From the NCBI GenBank assembly GCA_052034005.1, contig JBPOJB010000061.1:1-64000 (forward strand): a stretch of DNA of 64,000 nucleotides, written 5' to 3'. This document shows positions 8,268-16,812 of the stretch, piece after piece; position 1 is the first letter of the stretch; every line of letters begins with the position of its first letter. Both the position numbers and the translations under genes were made by a program. Source of the stretch: JAAYDI01 sp052034005. Its GTDB lineage: Bacteria > Planctomycetota > Planctomycetia > Pirellulales > Pirellulaceae. The notes beneath the pieces are model-generated. The model worked only from the letters and a program-made list of their open reading frames with translations. It was not told the DNA's origin and did no database searches.

Positions 8268-8566
8268 ATGGCGATCCGAGTGCGGCGGTCCGGGTTTTGG
8301 CACGTCGGTTGCGTCATGGGGAGCAGTGAATGAGGGCAATGGGGCTCACGGGCAGACCCGGGGAGAGGTGGTGAACAACAGGGCAGGCACCGAGACAGCG
8401 GAGGGGCGAACTTCTTCTTCCCGGTCTGCTCGTAGAGTGCTGGGTTCGAGACGCTGCATCAGGGTAGGCGCGTGCACCAGGGCCATCGAGTAGCCCTCCG
8501 CTATTTTTGATCCCGCTGATGGGGCGCGATCGGCCGAAAGGCGGGTCGCGTCCCAGTTTTTTTTTT
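8268..8566 (+). ncRNA. candidate structured non-coding RNA of about 300 nt
   Basis: The space between the divergent crotonase gene and the 136-residue gene holds no credible ORF on the forward strand, yet ends in a textbook terminator. Within it, GCAGACC (8352-8358) plus GGG (8360-8362) pair with CCC (8420-8422) plus GGTCTGC (8423-8429). CGGG-CAGA-CCCG is an alternative local hairpin, and AGGGC (8479-8483) pairs with GCCCT (8493-8497). I tested it by eye against tmRNA, RNase P and SRP RNA signatures and found none. The 5' end is set from the weak promoter and is approximate. It could be a regulatory sRNA, a 6S-like RNA or a degenerate repeat. Confidence 0.45.
8520..8566 (+). terminator. orphan intrinsic terminator with a run of ten T
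   Basis: A 10-bp stem (8520-8529 with 8546-8555, one G-U pair) encloses an inner GCC-GAAA-GGC tetraloop hairpin (8534-8543). It is followed directly by G and ten T residues (8557-8566). It lies 158 bases upstream of the next forward gene and downstream of no forward ORF, so it must end a non-coding transcript or act as an attenuator. Confidence 0.85.
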
Positions 8567-8723
8567 GCCGTCGCGCGTCTTCGAACACACGGGTGCTGGA
8601 TTACAATTCAGGCGGTGGGCAGGGCTGTGCGCGGCATGGCACCCGGGCTGGGGCCGGCGCCGCCCGGCCGCGCGATGGCCGGCACCGATGCCCGATACGG
8701 TTGGCGGGAGAGGCTCGGGAGGC

Positions 8724-9134
8724 ATGAAAACGCGAATTCGCGAGCTGAAAGATGGGGCACAAGAGATCATCCGATTGCTGTCGCCCGACGAATTGGAAGG
8801 GTGGTCTAAAGAAGACCCGCTGGCGTACGAGAAAAGCATCGTCTGGCTCTGCGATATCTCCAACCTGCGTTATGTCCGCGCGCAGGTTGTATACGGCGCT
8901 GTGAGCCGCAAGGGGCCGATTCGCCTGGGTGACGAAGTCCGCGTCGTGGGCTATTCGAAACTCACCCCCAACGCGCCGCACCAGCCCGACGCGGGCGGAT
9001 ATGTCCGCAGGGTCTTCTACCTCAGACCAGGCGACATGGACGCCGATCGACGGACGATCCCCAGCTCGGCGCTCGACCCGCGTACGATCCTGCCCGGGGT
9101 TGCCGGGCAACCGCCGGAGCGCGATGCGTGGTAA
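8724..9134 (+). CDS. hypothetical protein (136 aa)
   Basis: I do not recognise this protein. It starts at ATG 8724 with GGGAGG just upstream. The N-terminal half is acidic and probably helical (LLSPDELEGWSKEDPLAYEKS). It is followed by WLCDISNLRYVRAQVVYGAV, probably beta-strand or partly buried, and a C-terminal part rich in Pro, Asp and Arg. There is no signal peptide or transmembrane segment. Codon use and GC match the neighbours and the frame is intact. It stands alone between the candidate ncRNA and the long gap before the sigma factor gene. No function can be inferred. Confidence 0.65.
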   Translation: MKTRIRELKDGAQEIIRLLSPDELEGWSKEDPLAYEKSIVWLCDISNLRYVRAQVVYGAVSRKGPIRLGDEVRVVGYSKLTPNAPHQPDAGGYVRRVFYLRPGDMDADRRTIPSSALDPRTILPGVAGQPPERDAW

Positions 9135-9792
9135 CGCGCGGCGCGTCCCCGATGCGAGGTGCGCGTACGTGCCCGTTCTCGGGCGATTGGACCCGGGAGT
9201 AGACGTGAAAAGCGTGCGATGCTCAGGTGCCGTCCCGCTGGGTTGGGGGGGTGTGCCGCGTGGGTGCCGACAGACCGCCACCGCCCGCCCGCCCACCCGC
9301 CGGTTGTCCCTGCCTTGGAATCGGGTCTCAGTTTGAGATGGACATGGTGCCTCCCAGGCGCTCAAACCACTGGTATTCTCGGGCTTTAGGGCATGGCCGC
9401 ATGAGTGGCACGCGGCATGCGTTGGATGATTGGCACCGCGGCCGACCGTAGCCGCGAGCCATTTCATATCTGCCCGTTTCATTGGACAAGGCCCGGCGAT
9501 TGCCGGGTCTTGTCTCCTCTGGTGAGGGGCGGGGCGCAGGGTGGATGCTTTCCCCACGAAGGAAGGGTGGCGAAATTACACAACATCTGTAGACTTTTTG
9601 CCACATGCGTGAAACACGCATCCAGATCGCGGATGGTACACAAGTGATTGGCGATCAGCACGTTAGGGCGTTTTCGCGAAGTTGGGCCAGAGTTCGGCAC
9701 TGCGGGTGCATCTTCAGTCGTCCGCGTCAACCCCGACGCGACGCCCGCTCTGGTTCATGACTTGCCCATCCACGTGCTCTTGGAGCTGCACC
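9135..9792. other. 658-base intergenic region with one hairpin
   Basis: No gene is supported here. The only clear structure is a long inverted repeat at 9485-9514. GACAAG (9485-9490) and CCCGGC (9492-9497) pair with GCCGGG (9502-9507) and CTTGTC (9509-9514) around a GATT loop, with one G/T mismatch inside. It has no T tract on either strand. It may be a leader or transcript-end structure ahead of the sigma factor gene; the downstream part is probably that gene's promoter and leader. Confidence 0.4.
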
Positions 9793-11412
9793 TTGACTAA
9801 GACCACTCGCAGGACCGCCAACAGCAGGAAGCATCGTAACGTCGACGTTGCCTGGCAACCGGCCAAGCGTTCGGTGTCCAACGGCCAGACTGTATTGGCG
9901 GCCCGTGGCCGGTCCCGGCGGCCGGTAGATGGCAACGGCCGGGTGGGTCAGTCGCCGCCGCGGCTCAACGGATCGGCCACGGGCAGTCTGGTGGACAACA
10001 CGGACGATCCGGTGCGGATGTACCTGATGCAGATGGGCCAGATCCCGCTGCTCAAGCGTGCGGAGGAGATTGGTGCGGCCCGCGAGATCGAGCGGACGCG
10101 GAGCCGTTATCGGCACGCGATGCTGGCCACCGATTTCGTCTTGCACGGCGCGGTGCTGGCGTTGCAGCAGGTCTATGATGGCCAGTTGCGGCTGGACCGG
10201 ACGATCGAGGTATCGGTCACCAACACGGCGGCCAAGCGTGACATCATGCGGCGGCTCGGTCCGAACCTCCGCACCTTACGGCACATCCTGGCCAGCAATC
10301 GGCGCGACTACTACATCGCGATCAACAGGCGGCGTCCGGAGCGGGAGCGGCGTGCGGCCTGGCAGCGGCTGGTCCGCCAGCGGAACAAGGCGGTGCGGTT
10401 GGTGGAGGAGATGAACTTGCGCACCAATCGTCTGCAGCCGCTGTTCGACCGGCTGCGCGACATCTCGGATCGGATGCAGGAGCTGCAGTTGCAGATTGCG
10501 GAGGCGGCGGCGGCCGGCCATGTGCAGGGCCGGTCGATGGCGGATCTGCGTGAGGAGCTGCACTGCCTGATGCGGCTGACGTTCGAGAGTCCGGCGACGC
10601 TCAAGCGGCGGGTCGAGTGTGCGCGGCTGTACCAGCGCACTTACGATGCGGCGAAACGCGCGTTGTCGGCCGGCAATCTGCGCCTGGTGGTCTCGATTGC
10701 CAAGAAGTACCGCAATCGCGGCCTGAGTTTCCTGGACCTGATCCAGGAAGGCAACACGGGTCTGATGCGGGCGGTGGACAAGTTCGAGCATGCCCGAGGC
10801 TACAAGTTCTCGACGTACGCCACCTGGTGGATTCGCCAGGCGATCACGCGGGCCATTGCCGACCAGAGCCGCACGATCCGGGTGCCGGTCCACATGATCG
10901 ACACGATGAGCAAGGTGCGGGCGGTGACGCGGGACCTGGTGCAGGAGCTGGGCCGCGACCCGAATGCCGAAGAGACTGCGCGTCGGGCCGGCCTGTCGCT
11001 GGACGACACCCGCTGCATCATGAAGATGGCCCGCCAACCGCTCTCGCTCGATCAACCGGTCGGCGAGCATGACGACAGCTACTTCGGCGAGTTCCTGGAG
11101 GACCACCGCGACGACGATCCGCTGTACGCGACGAACCAGGAGGCGCTCAAGAATCGGATCGCGGAGGCGATGGAGGGGCTGAACTATCGGGAGCGCGAGA
11201 TCCTGCGGCTGCGGTACGGGCTGGCCGACGGGTACGCCTATACCCTGGAGGAGGTCGGCAAGATCTTCTCGGTCACGCGGGAGCGGGTCCGTCAGATCGA
11301 GTCGAAGGCGGTCCGGAAGCTGCAGCAGCCCTATCGCAGCCGGTCGTTGGCCAGCTTCCTGGACGGGTGCGACCTGCCGTCGGCTGAAGAGCCGGCTGGT
11401 GGGAGTGCGTGA
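9793..11412 (+). CDS. RNA polymerase sigma factor, RpoD/sigma-70 family
   Basis: A sigma factor that directs core RNA polymerase to promoters. From the chosen start (TTG at 9793, preceded by GGAG at 9782-9785) it has 539 residues. Region 1.2 begins near residue 72 (DDPVRMYLMQMG). A non-conserved region of about 190 residues follows. Region 2 starts near 297 and includes DLIQEGNTGLMRAVDKF and the region 2.3-2.4 segment YATWWIRQAITRAI. Region 3 has Q-P-L-S-L-D-Q-P-V, and region 4 spans about 465-525 with the helix-turn-helix VTRERVRQIESKAVRKL. Region 1.1 is absent. Upstream in-frame ATGs (from 9682) give a Ser/Pro/Trp-rich N terminus that looks non-native. It may be primary or a paralogue; planctomycetes usually have several. 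Confidence 0.93.
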   Translation: MTKTTRRTANSRKHRNVDVAWQPAKRSVSNGQTVLAARGRSRRPVDGNGRVGQSPPRLNGSATGSLVDNTDDPVRMYLMQMGQIPLLKRAEEIGAAREIERTRSRYRHAMLATDFVLHGAVLALQQVYDGQLRLDRTIEVSVTNTAAKRDIMRRLGPNLRTLRHILASNRRDYYIAINRRRPERERRAAWQRLVRQRNKAVRLVEEMNLRTNRLQPLFDRLRDISDRMQELQLQIAEAAAAGHVQGRSMADLREELHCLMRLTFESPATLKRRVECARLYQRTYDAAKRALSAGNLRLVVSIAKKYRNRGLSFLDLIQEGNTGLMRAVDKFEHARGYKFSTYATWWIRQAITRAIADQSRTIRVPVHMIDTMSKVRAVTRDLVQELGRDPNAEETARRAGLSLDDTRCIMKMARQPLSLDQPVGEHDDSYFGEFLEDHRDDDPLYATNQEALKNRIAEAMEGLNYREREILRLRYGLADGYAYTLEEVGKIFSVTRERVRQIESKAVRKLQQPYRSRSLASFLDGCDLPSAEEPAGGSA

Positions 11413-11433
11413 GGCATGGCCGGTCGCTGGCTG

Positions 11434-11464
11434 CGGGAGCCGGTCTTGCAGCGGCCGGCTCCCG
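11434..11464. terminator. convergent intergenic hairpin
   Basis: A perfect 10-bp stem, CGGGAGCCGG (11434-11443) with CCGGCTCCCG (11455-11464), lies between the ends of the sigma factor gene and metF, which converge. There is no T tract on either side, so efficient intrinsic termination is uncertain. Its position suggests a bidirectional transcript-end structure. Confidence 0.5.
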
Positions 11465-11473
11465 CCGTCGTTC

Positions 11474-12340
11474 CTAGAGGTGCGCGACGGCCTGGAGCAC
11501 AGCCAGCGTGGCCTGCGACTTGTTGAGCACGTAGAAGTGGACCCCCGGCACACCGCGCTCGACCAGTTGACGCACCTGGCGCGTCGCGTATTCGACGCCC
11601 ACCTGGTACTGCCATTGCGGGTCGGCGTTTGACGCCAGTTGGTCCACGAACGCGGCGGGCAGTGTGGCGCCGCACATCGACGAGATCCGCTGGATCTGGG
11701 ACAGGCTGTTCACCGGGAGGATGCCGGGCACGAGCGGGACGTGGATGCCGGCCTGTTCGCAGCGGTCGCGCAGCCGGAAGAAGTCATCGTTGTTGTAGAA
11801 CAGCTGGGTGATGATCACGTCGGCGCCCATGTCCACCTTGTGCTTCAGGTTCCGCAGGTCGGTCGCCGCGTCGGGCGCTTCCCGGTGGGTTTCCGGATAG
11901 CCGGCCACGGCGATCCCGAAGCAGGGGTATTCGGCCTTGATCAACGCCACCAGTTGGCTGGCGTACCGCAGACCGCCCGCGGGCGGACGGAAGTCCGGTT
12001 CGCCCAGCGGCGGATCGCCGCGCAGCGCCACGATGTAGTCGATCCCCAGCTCTCGAGCCTGGTCCAGATAGGACCGCAGCTGATCGACCGTGGAGCCGAC
12101 GCACGTCAGGTGCGACGCCACGGGCACGCGGAACTGGCGTTTGACCTGCCCGATGATCTCGAGGGTCTGCGTGCGGGTCGATCCGCCCGCGCCGTAGGTG
12201 CAGGTGATGTAGCTGGGTCGGCGCGCGACCAGCTCGTGGACGTGCCGGAACAGGGCCGTTTCGCCCGCCCGGGTCTTCGGCGGATACAGTTCAAAAGACA
12301 GGCCGAACTGGTCGGCGCCATAGTGTGAGGCGAGTGACAT
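11474..12340 (-). CDS. metF: 5,10-methylenetetrahydrofolate reductase
   Basis: A 288-residue cytoplasmic flavoenzyme that reduces 5,10-methylene-THF to 5-methyl-THF for methionine synthesis. The family hallmarks are present: the N-terminal FELYPPKT, CTYGAGGST, ALRGDPP in the middle and ITQLFYNNDDF in the second half of the barrel. The start is ATG at 12340 (MSLASHYG); the frame is open further upstream but only as the shadow of the next gene. The length fits bacterial MetF (about 290). It follows the GlmU-like gene on the same strand with 23 bases between them, so they are probably cotranscribed although unrelated in pathway. Confidence 0.95.
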   Translation of the reverse strand: MSLASHYGADQFGLSFELYPPKTRAGETALFRHVHELVARRPSYITCTYGAGGSTRTQTLEIIGQVKRQFRVPVASHLTCVGSTVDQLRSYLDQARELGIDYIVALRGDPPLGEPDFRPPAGGLRYASQLVALIKAEYPCFGIAVAGYPETHREAPDAATDLRNLKHKVDMGADVIITQLFYNNDDFFRLRDRCEQAGIHVPLVPGILPVNSLSQIQRISSMCGATLPAAFVDQLASNADPQWQYQVGVEYATRQVRQLVERGVPGVHFYVLNKSQATLAVLQAVAHL

Positions 12341-12363
12341 GCTGACACCATAGCACGTACCCG

Positions 12364-13614
12364 CTAGAGCAACAGGGGGTCGCCGCCAAGTTGTCGTTCG
12401 TCGCGGGAGAGCAGGAACATGTCGCGGATCAGCTGCTGGTCGATCGGTCGTTGAGCGACCTTGCGGCGGGCGAACATGCGTCGTTGTGTCGCGATCATGA
12501 TCTCGGGCGGCAGCTCGGTGACTTGTCCGAAGAGCCTTGCATAATTGACGAAGCTCGGGACATTGTTGATGACGAACCCGTAGAGCATGCTGCACACGCC
12601 GACCGTCTTGCCGGTGAAGATGCCTGTGTTGATGGCCGACTTGGCGTAGTCGCCGATGATGCAGCCGACGAACTGCATGCCGGTGGACACCTTGTGTCCG
12701 GCGTACTCCATCTTCACTTCTCCGTAGGTGTTCTTCAGGTCGCTGTTGCAGGTCCCGGCGCCCAGGTTGATCCAGCTGCCGAGGTAGCTGTGCCCAAGGA
12801 ACCCGTGGTGCTGCTTGTTCGTGTAGGATTCGATCACGGACGCTTCCACTTCGCCGCCGATTTTCGCGGTATGGCCGATCGACACGTAGTCCTTGATGGC
12901 CGCCTGTTCGATCACGCGGGTGTGGGCCCCGAGGTGGGCGGGTCCGCACAGGTAGGCGAACGGGCCGATGCGGGCATGGCTTTCCAGCACGACGGGTCCG
13001 TTGCGCGTATCGGCCACGACATGCGCGCCCAGCGCGGCACCCGCGGCGGCAAACACGCCCTCGGCGACTTCTTCGTACTGGCCCGTCCTGAGCCGGTGTA
13101 CCAGGTTGTCGGTCAACGTTTCCTGGTTGAACCGAATCAGCTCATGCGGGTAGTCGATCAGGTGCAGCTCGGCCGGGAGGGGCTGGAGCTCAGCCAGGCC
13201 GCACTGCTGGAAATACGGCTGCAATGCGCCGGCCCGCAGCGGGTCGGGCGGGGGCGGCGCGGTGCTGGGGAGGATCGCGACGGCCACGGACGGGCCGCAG
13301 TGCACGATCCCCGGTGCGCCCCGGTCCCGCAGCGCGCGGAGCGTCTCGAAAGTGTGCCGGGAGGGGACCAGCCGCGCGTTGATCCACATCGTCTGGTTGC
13401 CGGGCGTGCCGGCCTCCCGCCTGCGGAAGCACGGGTAGTCCGCCTCCTGGATCTCGAGCAGGTAATCGCGCACCACCGCCTGGGGCGCCTCGTCGAGCAG
13501 TTCGATCCAGTCGACGAGTCGATAGCTGCCGCACAGCATCGCGTAGGCCGGCCGGGCCAAGGTGATGGGATGCAGTTGGTGGACCAGTTCGTCCTCGAAT
13601 GTAATGGTCTGCAC
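12364..13614 (-). CDS. GlmU-like sugar nucleotidyltransferase with left-handed beta-helix acetyltransferase domain
   Basis: A 416-residue protein of the alternative GlmU family (UDP-GlcNAc diphosphorylase/GlcN-1-P acetyltransferase type seen in Bacteroidetes and planctomycetes). Residues 1 to about 190 form a divergent nucleotidyltransferase-like domain. Residues about 200-370 are hexapeptide repeats of a left-handed beta-helix (IGPFAYLCGPAHLG; IKDYVSIGHTAKIGG) with NLGAGTCNSDLKNTYG, which resembles the GlmU acetyltransferase site. It probably makes UDP-GlcNAc for peptidoglycan-like and LPS polymers. The start is GTG at 13614 with AAGGG eight bases upstream. The classical glmU signature LAAGxGTRM is absent, so nucleotidyltransferase activity is inferred only. 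Confidence 0.85.
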   Translation of the reverse strand: MQTITFEDELVHQLHPITLARPAYAMLCGSYRLVDWIELLDEAPQAVVRDYLLEIQEADYPCFRRREAGTPGNQTMWINARLVPSRHTFETLRALRDRGAPGIVHCGPSVAVAILPSTAPPPPDPLRAGALQPYFQQCGLAELQPLPAELHLIDYPHELIRFNQETLTDNLVHRLRTGQYEEVAEGVFAAAGAALGAHVVADTRNGPVVLESHARIGPFAYLCGPAHLGAHTRVIEQAAIKDYVSIGHTAKIGGEVEASVIESYTNKQHHGFLGHSYLGSWINLGAGTCNSDLKNTYGEVKMEYAGHKVSTGMQFVGCIIGDYAKSAINTGIFTGKTVGVCSMLYGFVINNVPSFVNYARLFGQVTELPPEIMIATQRRMFARRKVAQRPIDQQLIRDMFLLSRDERQLGGDPLLL

Positions 13615-13912
13615 GGGAGGTACCCTTTCCTCGAACCCATCGGCGCACGGCCGGCGCCTCGGCGTTCCGAGGTGGCGGCCACGCGGGAAGTATGCGGGGC
13701 TGGCCGCTGACCGTCAAGTTGAGCCGTGGCAACGACTTGGCTTGAACGATGCTCCATCGCCCTAATATGTATCGTAGGTTTTACCAACGCTCGGCAACGG
13801 CACGCCTGATGTGCCGCCTCCCGGCGTGAGGCGCGGTCGGTGCGTGTCGGCGTGGCGGACCCCGATTCTTCGATACGACCGTCACACGACTCAGCATGAG
13901 GATAATCGATCT

Positions 13913-14989
13913 ATGGCGGATGTCGCGTGGACCGTGATCGCCTCGTTCTTCGGCAACGGGTTGGTGGCCGCCCTGCTGTTGTGCACGGGCCTGGCGATCG
14001 GACTGTGGATCGGCAAGCGGCTAGCCCGCCAGGTGATGGCGCCCCATCAGCTGGAGCTGCAGCAGCTGATCGGGCTCCTGGCGCCGCTGGTCGGCTGGAC
14101 GCGCGGGCTGGCTGAGGACATGTCGCAGTACCGGTCGGTGGTGCGCGGGGTCTCCGATCTGTTCCGGGGCGGCCCCGAGCGGCTGGAGGAGCACCAGCGC
14201 CTGGCGACCGCCAGTCTCTTGTCACAAGTGGTCGAGGCGAACGAGCAGCTGCAGAAACGGCTGGACGAGGCGGAGTGCCGGGTCAGGCAGCAGACCAGCG
14301 AGATGTCGGTCTACATGTCGGAGGCGCGGACCGACGCGCTGACCGGGCTGCCGAACCGCCGAGCGTTCGACGAGGTCATGACGCAGCGTCTGGCCGAGTG
14401 GCGTCGATACCGGCGGCCGCTGTCCGTGATCATGGTCGACGTGGACCATTTCAAGCGGTTCAACGACCTGTACGGCCACCAGGCGGGTGACGAAGTCCTG
14501 TGCCAGGTCTCCCGGCTCCTGCGCGCCACGATGCGGGAATCGGACTTCGTCGCGCGATTCGGGGGCGAAGAGATGGCCGCGATCCTGCCGGGTACGGACA
14601 TCCGAGAAGCCTGCCGCGCCGCCCGCCGCGCCCGGCAAGCCATCGCCGCTGCGCGCTTCGAGGCCCAGGATGGCGCGTGGCAGGTGACGGTCAGCCTGGG
14701 GGCGGCCCAATGCATGGAAATTGATACGCCCGCCGGACTGGTCAAACGCGCTGATGATGCACTCTACGCGGCCAAACGAGCCGGTCGGAACCGGGCCTTC
14801 TGGCACGATGGAGTCCAGTGCCTGCTGGTCGACGGGGAAGCCCTGCCCGAATGCCCCGCGTCTGAAACCGGCAACCGGCAGGCGGCCGAACCCTGCCACC
14901 ATACTGCGACCGCCTCGTTCGCCGAGATCTGTCAAGATCTCCGGAAACGCGTGGAACAAGTCGCGCTCACTACCCTCCCGAAGAACTGA
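13913..14989 (+). CDS. membrane-anchored diguanylate cyclase (GGDEF domain)
   Basis: Makes cyclic di-GMP from two GTP. The 358-residue protein has one N-terminal transmembrane helix (about 8-34), a helical/coiled-coil linker (about 45-135) and a complete GGDEF domain (about 138-300). DALTGLPNRRAF (141-152), the metal-binding DVDHFKRFND and the active-site variant GGEEM (217-221) are all present, so it should be active. R208-E-S-D211, five residues before GGEEM, is a canonical RxxD inhibitory site, which predicts product inhibition. A disordered tail of about 55 residues follows. The start is ATG at 13913 after GAGGATAA. No sensor domain is visible beyond the linker. The 3' end overlaps a convergent pilin gene by 20 bases. 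Confidence 0.93.
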   Translation: MADVAWTVIASFFGNGLVAALLLCTGLAIGLWIGKRLARQVMAPHQLELQQLIGLLAPLVGWTRGLAEDMSQYRSVVRGVSDLFRGGPERLEEHQRLATASLLSQVVEANEQLQKRLDEAECRVRQQTSEMSVYMSEARTDALTGLPNRRAFDEVMTQRLAEWRRYRRPLSVIMVDVDHFKRFNDLYGHQAGDEVLCQVSRLLRATMRESDFVARFGGEEMAAILPGTDIREACRAARRARQAIAAARFEAQDGAWQVTVSLGAAQCMEIDTPAGLVKRADDALYAAKRAGRNRAFWHDGVQCLLVDGEALPECPASETGNRQAAEPCHHTATASFAEICQDLRKRVEQVALTTLPKN

Positions 14990-15155
14990 TGGCCGCGTCA
15001 ATCGCTGCCGCCGATCGGTTGTAGCTGGCCGCCGTCTCTTGCGTCAGCGCTTGGATCCCCGCCATACAGGCGATGACGATCAGGGCCAGCATGACCGCGT
15101 ATTCCACGGCCGTCGGCCCCTCCTCGCTGCGGAGAAATCGAAGTAGCTGTCTCAT
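14970..15155 (-). CDS. Flp-family type IVb pilin
   Basis: A 61-residue pilin precursor: a short basic leader (MRQLLRFLRSEEG), then the Flp/Fap motif GPTAVEYAVMLALIVIA, where Glu is the conserved E5 equivalent and processing would fall after the Gly. A Ser/Ala-rich tail follows. It would be cleaved by a TadV/PilD-type peptidase and assembled by a Tad machine; no tad genes are in this window. The start is ATG at 15155. It converges on the diguanylate cyclase gene and their 3' ends overlap by 20 bases (14970-14989). Confidence 0.9.
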   Translation of the reverse strand: MRQLLRFLRSEEGPTAVEYAVMLALIVIACMAGIQALTQETAASYNRSAAAIDAAISSSGG

Positions 15156-15615
15156 GATGTCTCTAGCTCGTCATATCGCCGCGATGCGTGTGTCGGTCCG
15201 CAAATGCTAGCGTACGACATCGGGGCCTGGCTAATAACCGCTAGCCGAAAATAACAACGACGTGGAGCGAGATAAAAACCGAACCAAACCCACGATGGAA
15301 CCGAGCGATTGGCGATTCACGCAGCCACCGCAGCTGAGTTAAAGGCTTATGCGCCGGTTGCCGCAGCAGCCGGCGCGGAACATCTATCACTACCAGAAAC
15401 CTAGCTCGTGAACAGCCACCAGGCAAATCTGATTTTGCGTGAAACGGCAAGAAAGCTGGCCGCGGCGGGAGGAGGGGAACGACCAGAGGCGAAAAAAGGG
15501 TTACGAGCGATGAGCCCCGCCATGACCGGGGGGCCCCGGCGTCACTCCAGGCTTCGGAACCTCCGGTTCGTCATGCGGGCCACCCTCAGCCCGCCCCCCC
15601 CGATCGCGCGGTCGC
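15156..15615. other. 460-base intergenic region, nothing recognised
   Basis: Upstream of the pilin gene and downstream of the peroxiredoxin gene (both reverse strand). I see no ORF with plausible composition, no tRNA and no T-tailed hairpin. The part next to 15155 must hold the pilin promoter, but no convincing -35/-10 pair stands out. Confidence 0.4.
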
Positions 15616-16212
15616 CTACTTCCCTTTGTACTCCGCCCCGAAGAACTCCTTGCTGGCCTCGGGAGTCGGCTTGATCGTGGCATGACCCTCCTGCCAGTCG
15701 GCCGGGCACACCTCGCCGTGCGTTTCCACGAACTGGAGCGCCTTGACCGTCCGGATCGCCTCGTCGACGCTGCGTCCCAAGGGCAGGTCGTTGACGACCT
15801 GGTGGCGGACAATGCCCTGCTTGTCGATCAGGAACAGCCCGCGCAGGGCAACCCCGTCCGGCAGCAGCACGTCATACGCCCGGCTGATCGCTTTGTCCAG
15901 GTCGGCGATCAGCGGGTAATCGATTTTGCCGATACCGCCCTCGGCGCGCGACACGTTCCGCCAGGCCAGGTGGGTGAAGTGGCTGTCGACCGATGCGCCC
16001 AGCACTTGGACGCCCAGCTTCGCGAACTCCTGGGCGCGGTCCGAGAACGCGATGATCTCGGTGGGACAGACGAACGTGAAGTCGAGCGGGTAGAAGAACA
16101 GCAGCACGTACTTGCCGCGGTAATCGGACAGCGACACCTCTTGGAAGGAGCCGTCTGGCATCACGGCTTGTGCCTTGAAATCCGGAGCCTCTTTCGTCAC
16201 GAGAACACTCAT
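15616..16212 (-). CDS. typical 2-Cys peroxiredoxin (AhpC/Prx1 type)
   Basis: Reduces hydrogen peroxide and organic peroxides using thiols. The 198-residue protein carries the peroxidatic motif FTFVCPTE with C49 and the resolving motif GEVCPADW with C169. It therefore belongs to the typical 2-Cys class that forms intersubunit disulfides. DFTFVCPTE and the conserved Arg region (SIGRSVDE-like, here LGRSVDE) are intact. No signal peptide is present, so it is cytoplasmic. The start is ATG at 16212 with GGAGGG upstream. It lies 21 bases after an unknown 171-residue gene on the same strand, so an operon is likely. No ahpF or trx gene is adjacent. Confidence 0.95.
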   Translation of the reverse strand: MSVLVTKEAPDFKAQAVMPDGSFQEVSLSDYRGKYVLLFFYPLDFTFVCPTEIIAFSDRAQEFAKLGVQVLGASVDSHFTHLAWRNVSRAEGGIGKIDYPLIADLDKAISRAYDVLLPDGVALRGLFLIDKQGIVRHQVVNDLPLGRSVDEAIRTVKALQFVETHGEVCPADWQEGHATIKPTPEASKEFFGAEYKGK

Positions 16213-16233
16213 GGTCGCATACCCTCCTATGAG

Positions 16234-16749
16234 TCAGCTTGATACGCACGGCTGCCCGAAATGGTCGAGCAGCGTTTGGACTTCCTGGAGACTGATCGTC
16301 GCGGCCAGCTCGAAGCCCACGGGCGTGAGCGTGAACTCGTGATACAGGTGGTGCATCACCAGGCCACGCGCGCACAGCTGCCGAAACCCTTCGAGGAACC
16401 GGACGTTCTGTCGAACGTCGCACGGGTCCCGGAACCGGATCCGGGTATCGCCGTCCATCTCGACAAACACCGTCAACAGCCGCGACGGGGATTCGTAGGC
16501 CGCATTGTTGCCTTTGATTTCGAGCACGCCACGCCGGCCTGCTGCATACAGGATCACCCGGGCTTCCGCGGACAACTCGTCGGAACCGGCCACGCCGGTC
16601 ACCCACGCTCGGCTGCAGAGCTGCGCGAACGCGGCAATGGTCGGCGCACCAACCCCCAGATCGTTCCAGGTCGCAACGAGTTGCTGATCAATCCCCAAGG
16701 TGCGTCCCAACATGGTCCCAGGGCTCGACCCTCGCGTCGAATCAGTCAT
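16234..16749 (-). CDS. hypothetical protein upstream of peroxiredoxin
   Basis: A 171-residue soluble protein that I do not recognise. The start is ATG at 16749 with AAGGGGG seven bases upstream; a TTG directly before it is the only competitor. The sequence looks like a mix of helices and a C-terminal region (FRQLCARGLVMHHLYHEFTL, then TPVGFELAATI) that resembles a winged-helix in spacing. That resemblance is weak. It has three Cys residues (in AQLCSRAW, FRQLCARG and the C-terminal QPCVSS) as well as RDPCDVR. The 21-base gap to the peroxiredoxin gene suggests cotranscription and perhaps a redox-related or regulatory role, which is inference. Confidence 0.6.
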   Translation of the reverse strand: MTDSTRGSSPGTMLGRTLGIDQQLVATWNDLGVGAPTIAAFAQLCSRAWVTGVAGSDELSAEARVILYAAGRRGVLEIKGNNAAYESPSRLLTVFVEMDGDTRIRFRDPCDVRQNVRFLEGFRQLCARGLVMHHLYHEFTLTPVGFELAATISLQEVQTLLDHFGQPCVSS

Positions 16750-16812
16750 CAATTACCCCCTTTGTACCTGGACCAGCCGAATTGGCAAGGCGGACGGCTC
16801 GAAAAGGCGGCT

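Noticed and set aside
8363..8419. Possible SRP RNA core (GTGAAC ... CAGG ... ACAGC)
   Set aside because: The invariant GGAA tetraloop and its flanking pairs are absent, so the likeness to 4.5S RNA is superficial.
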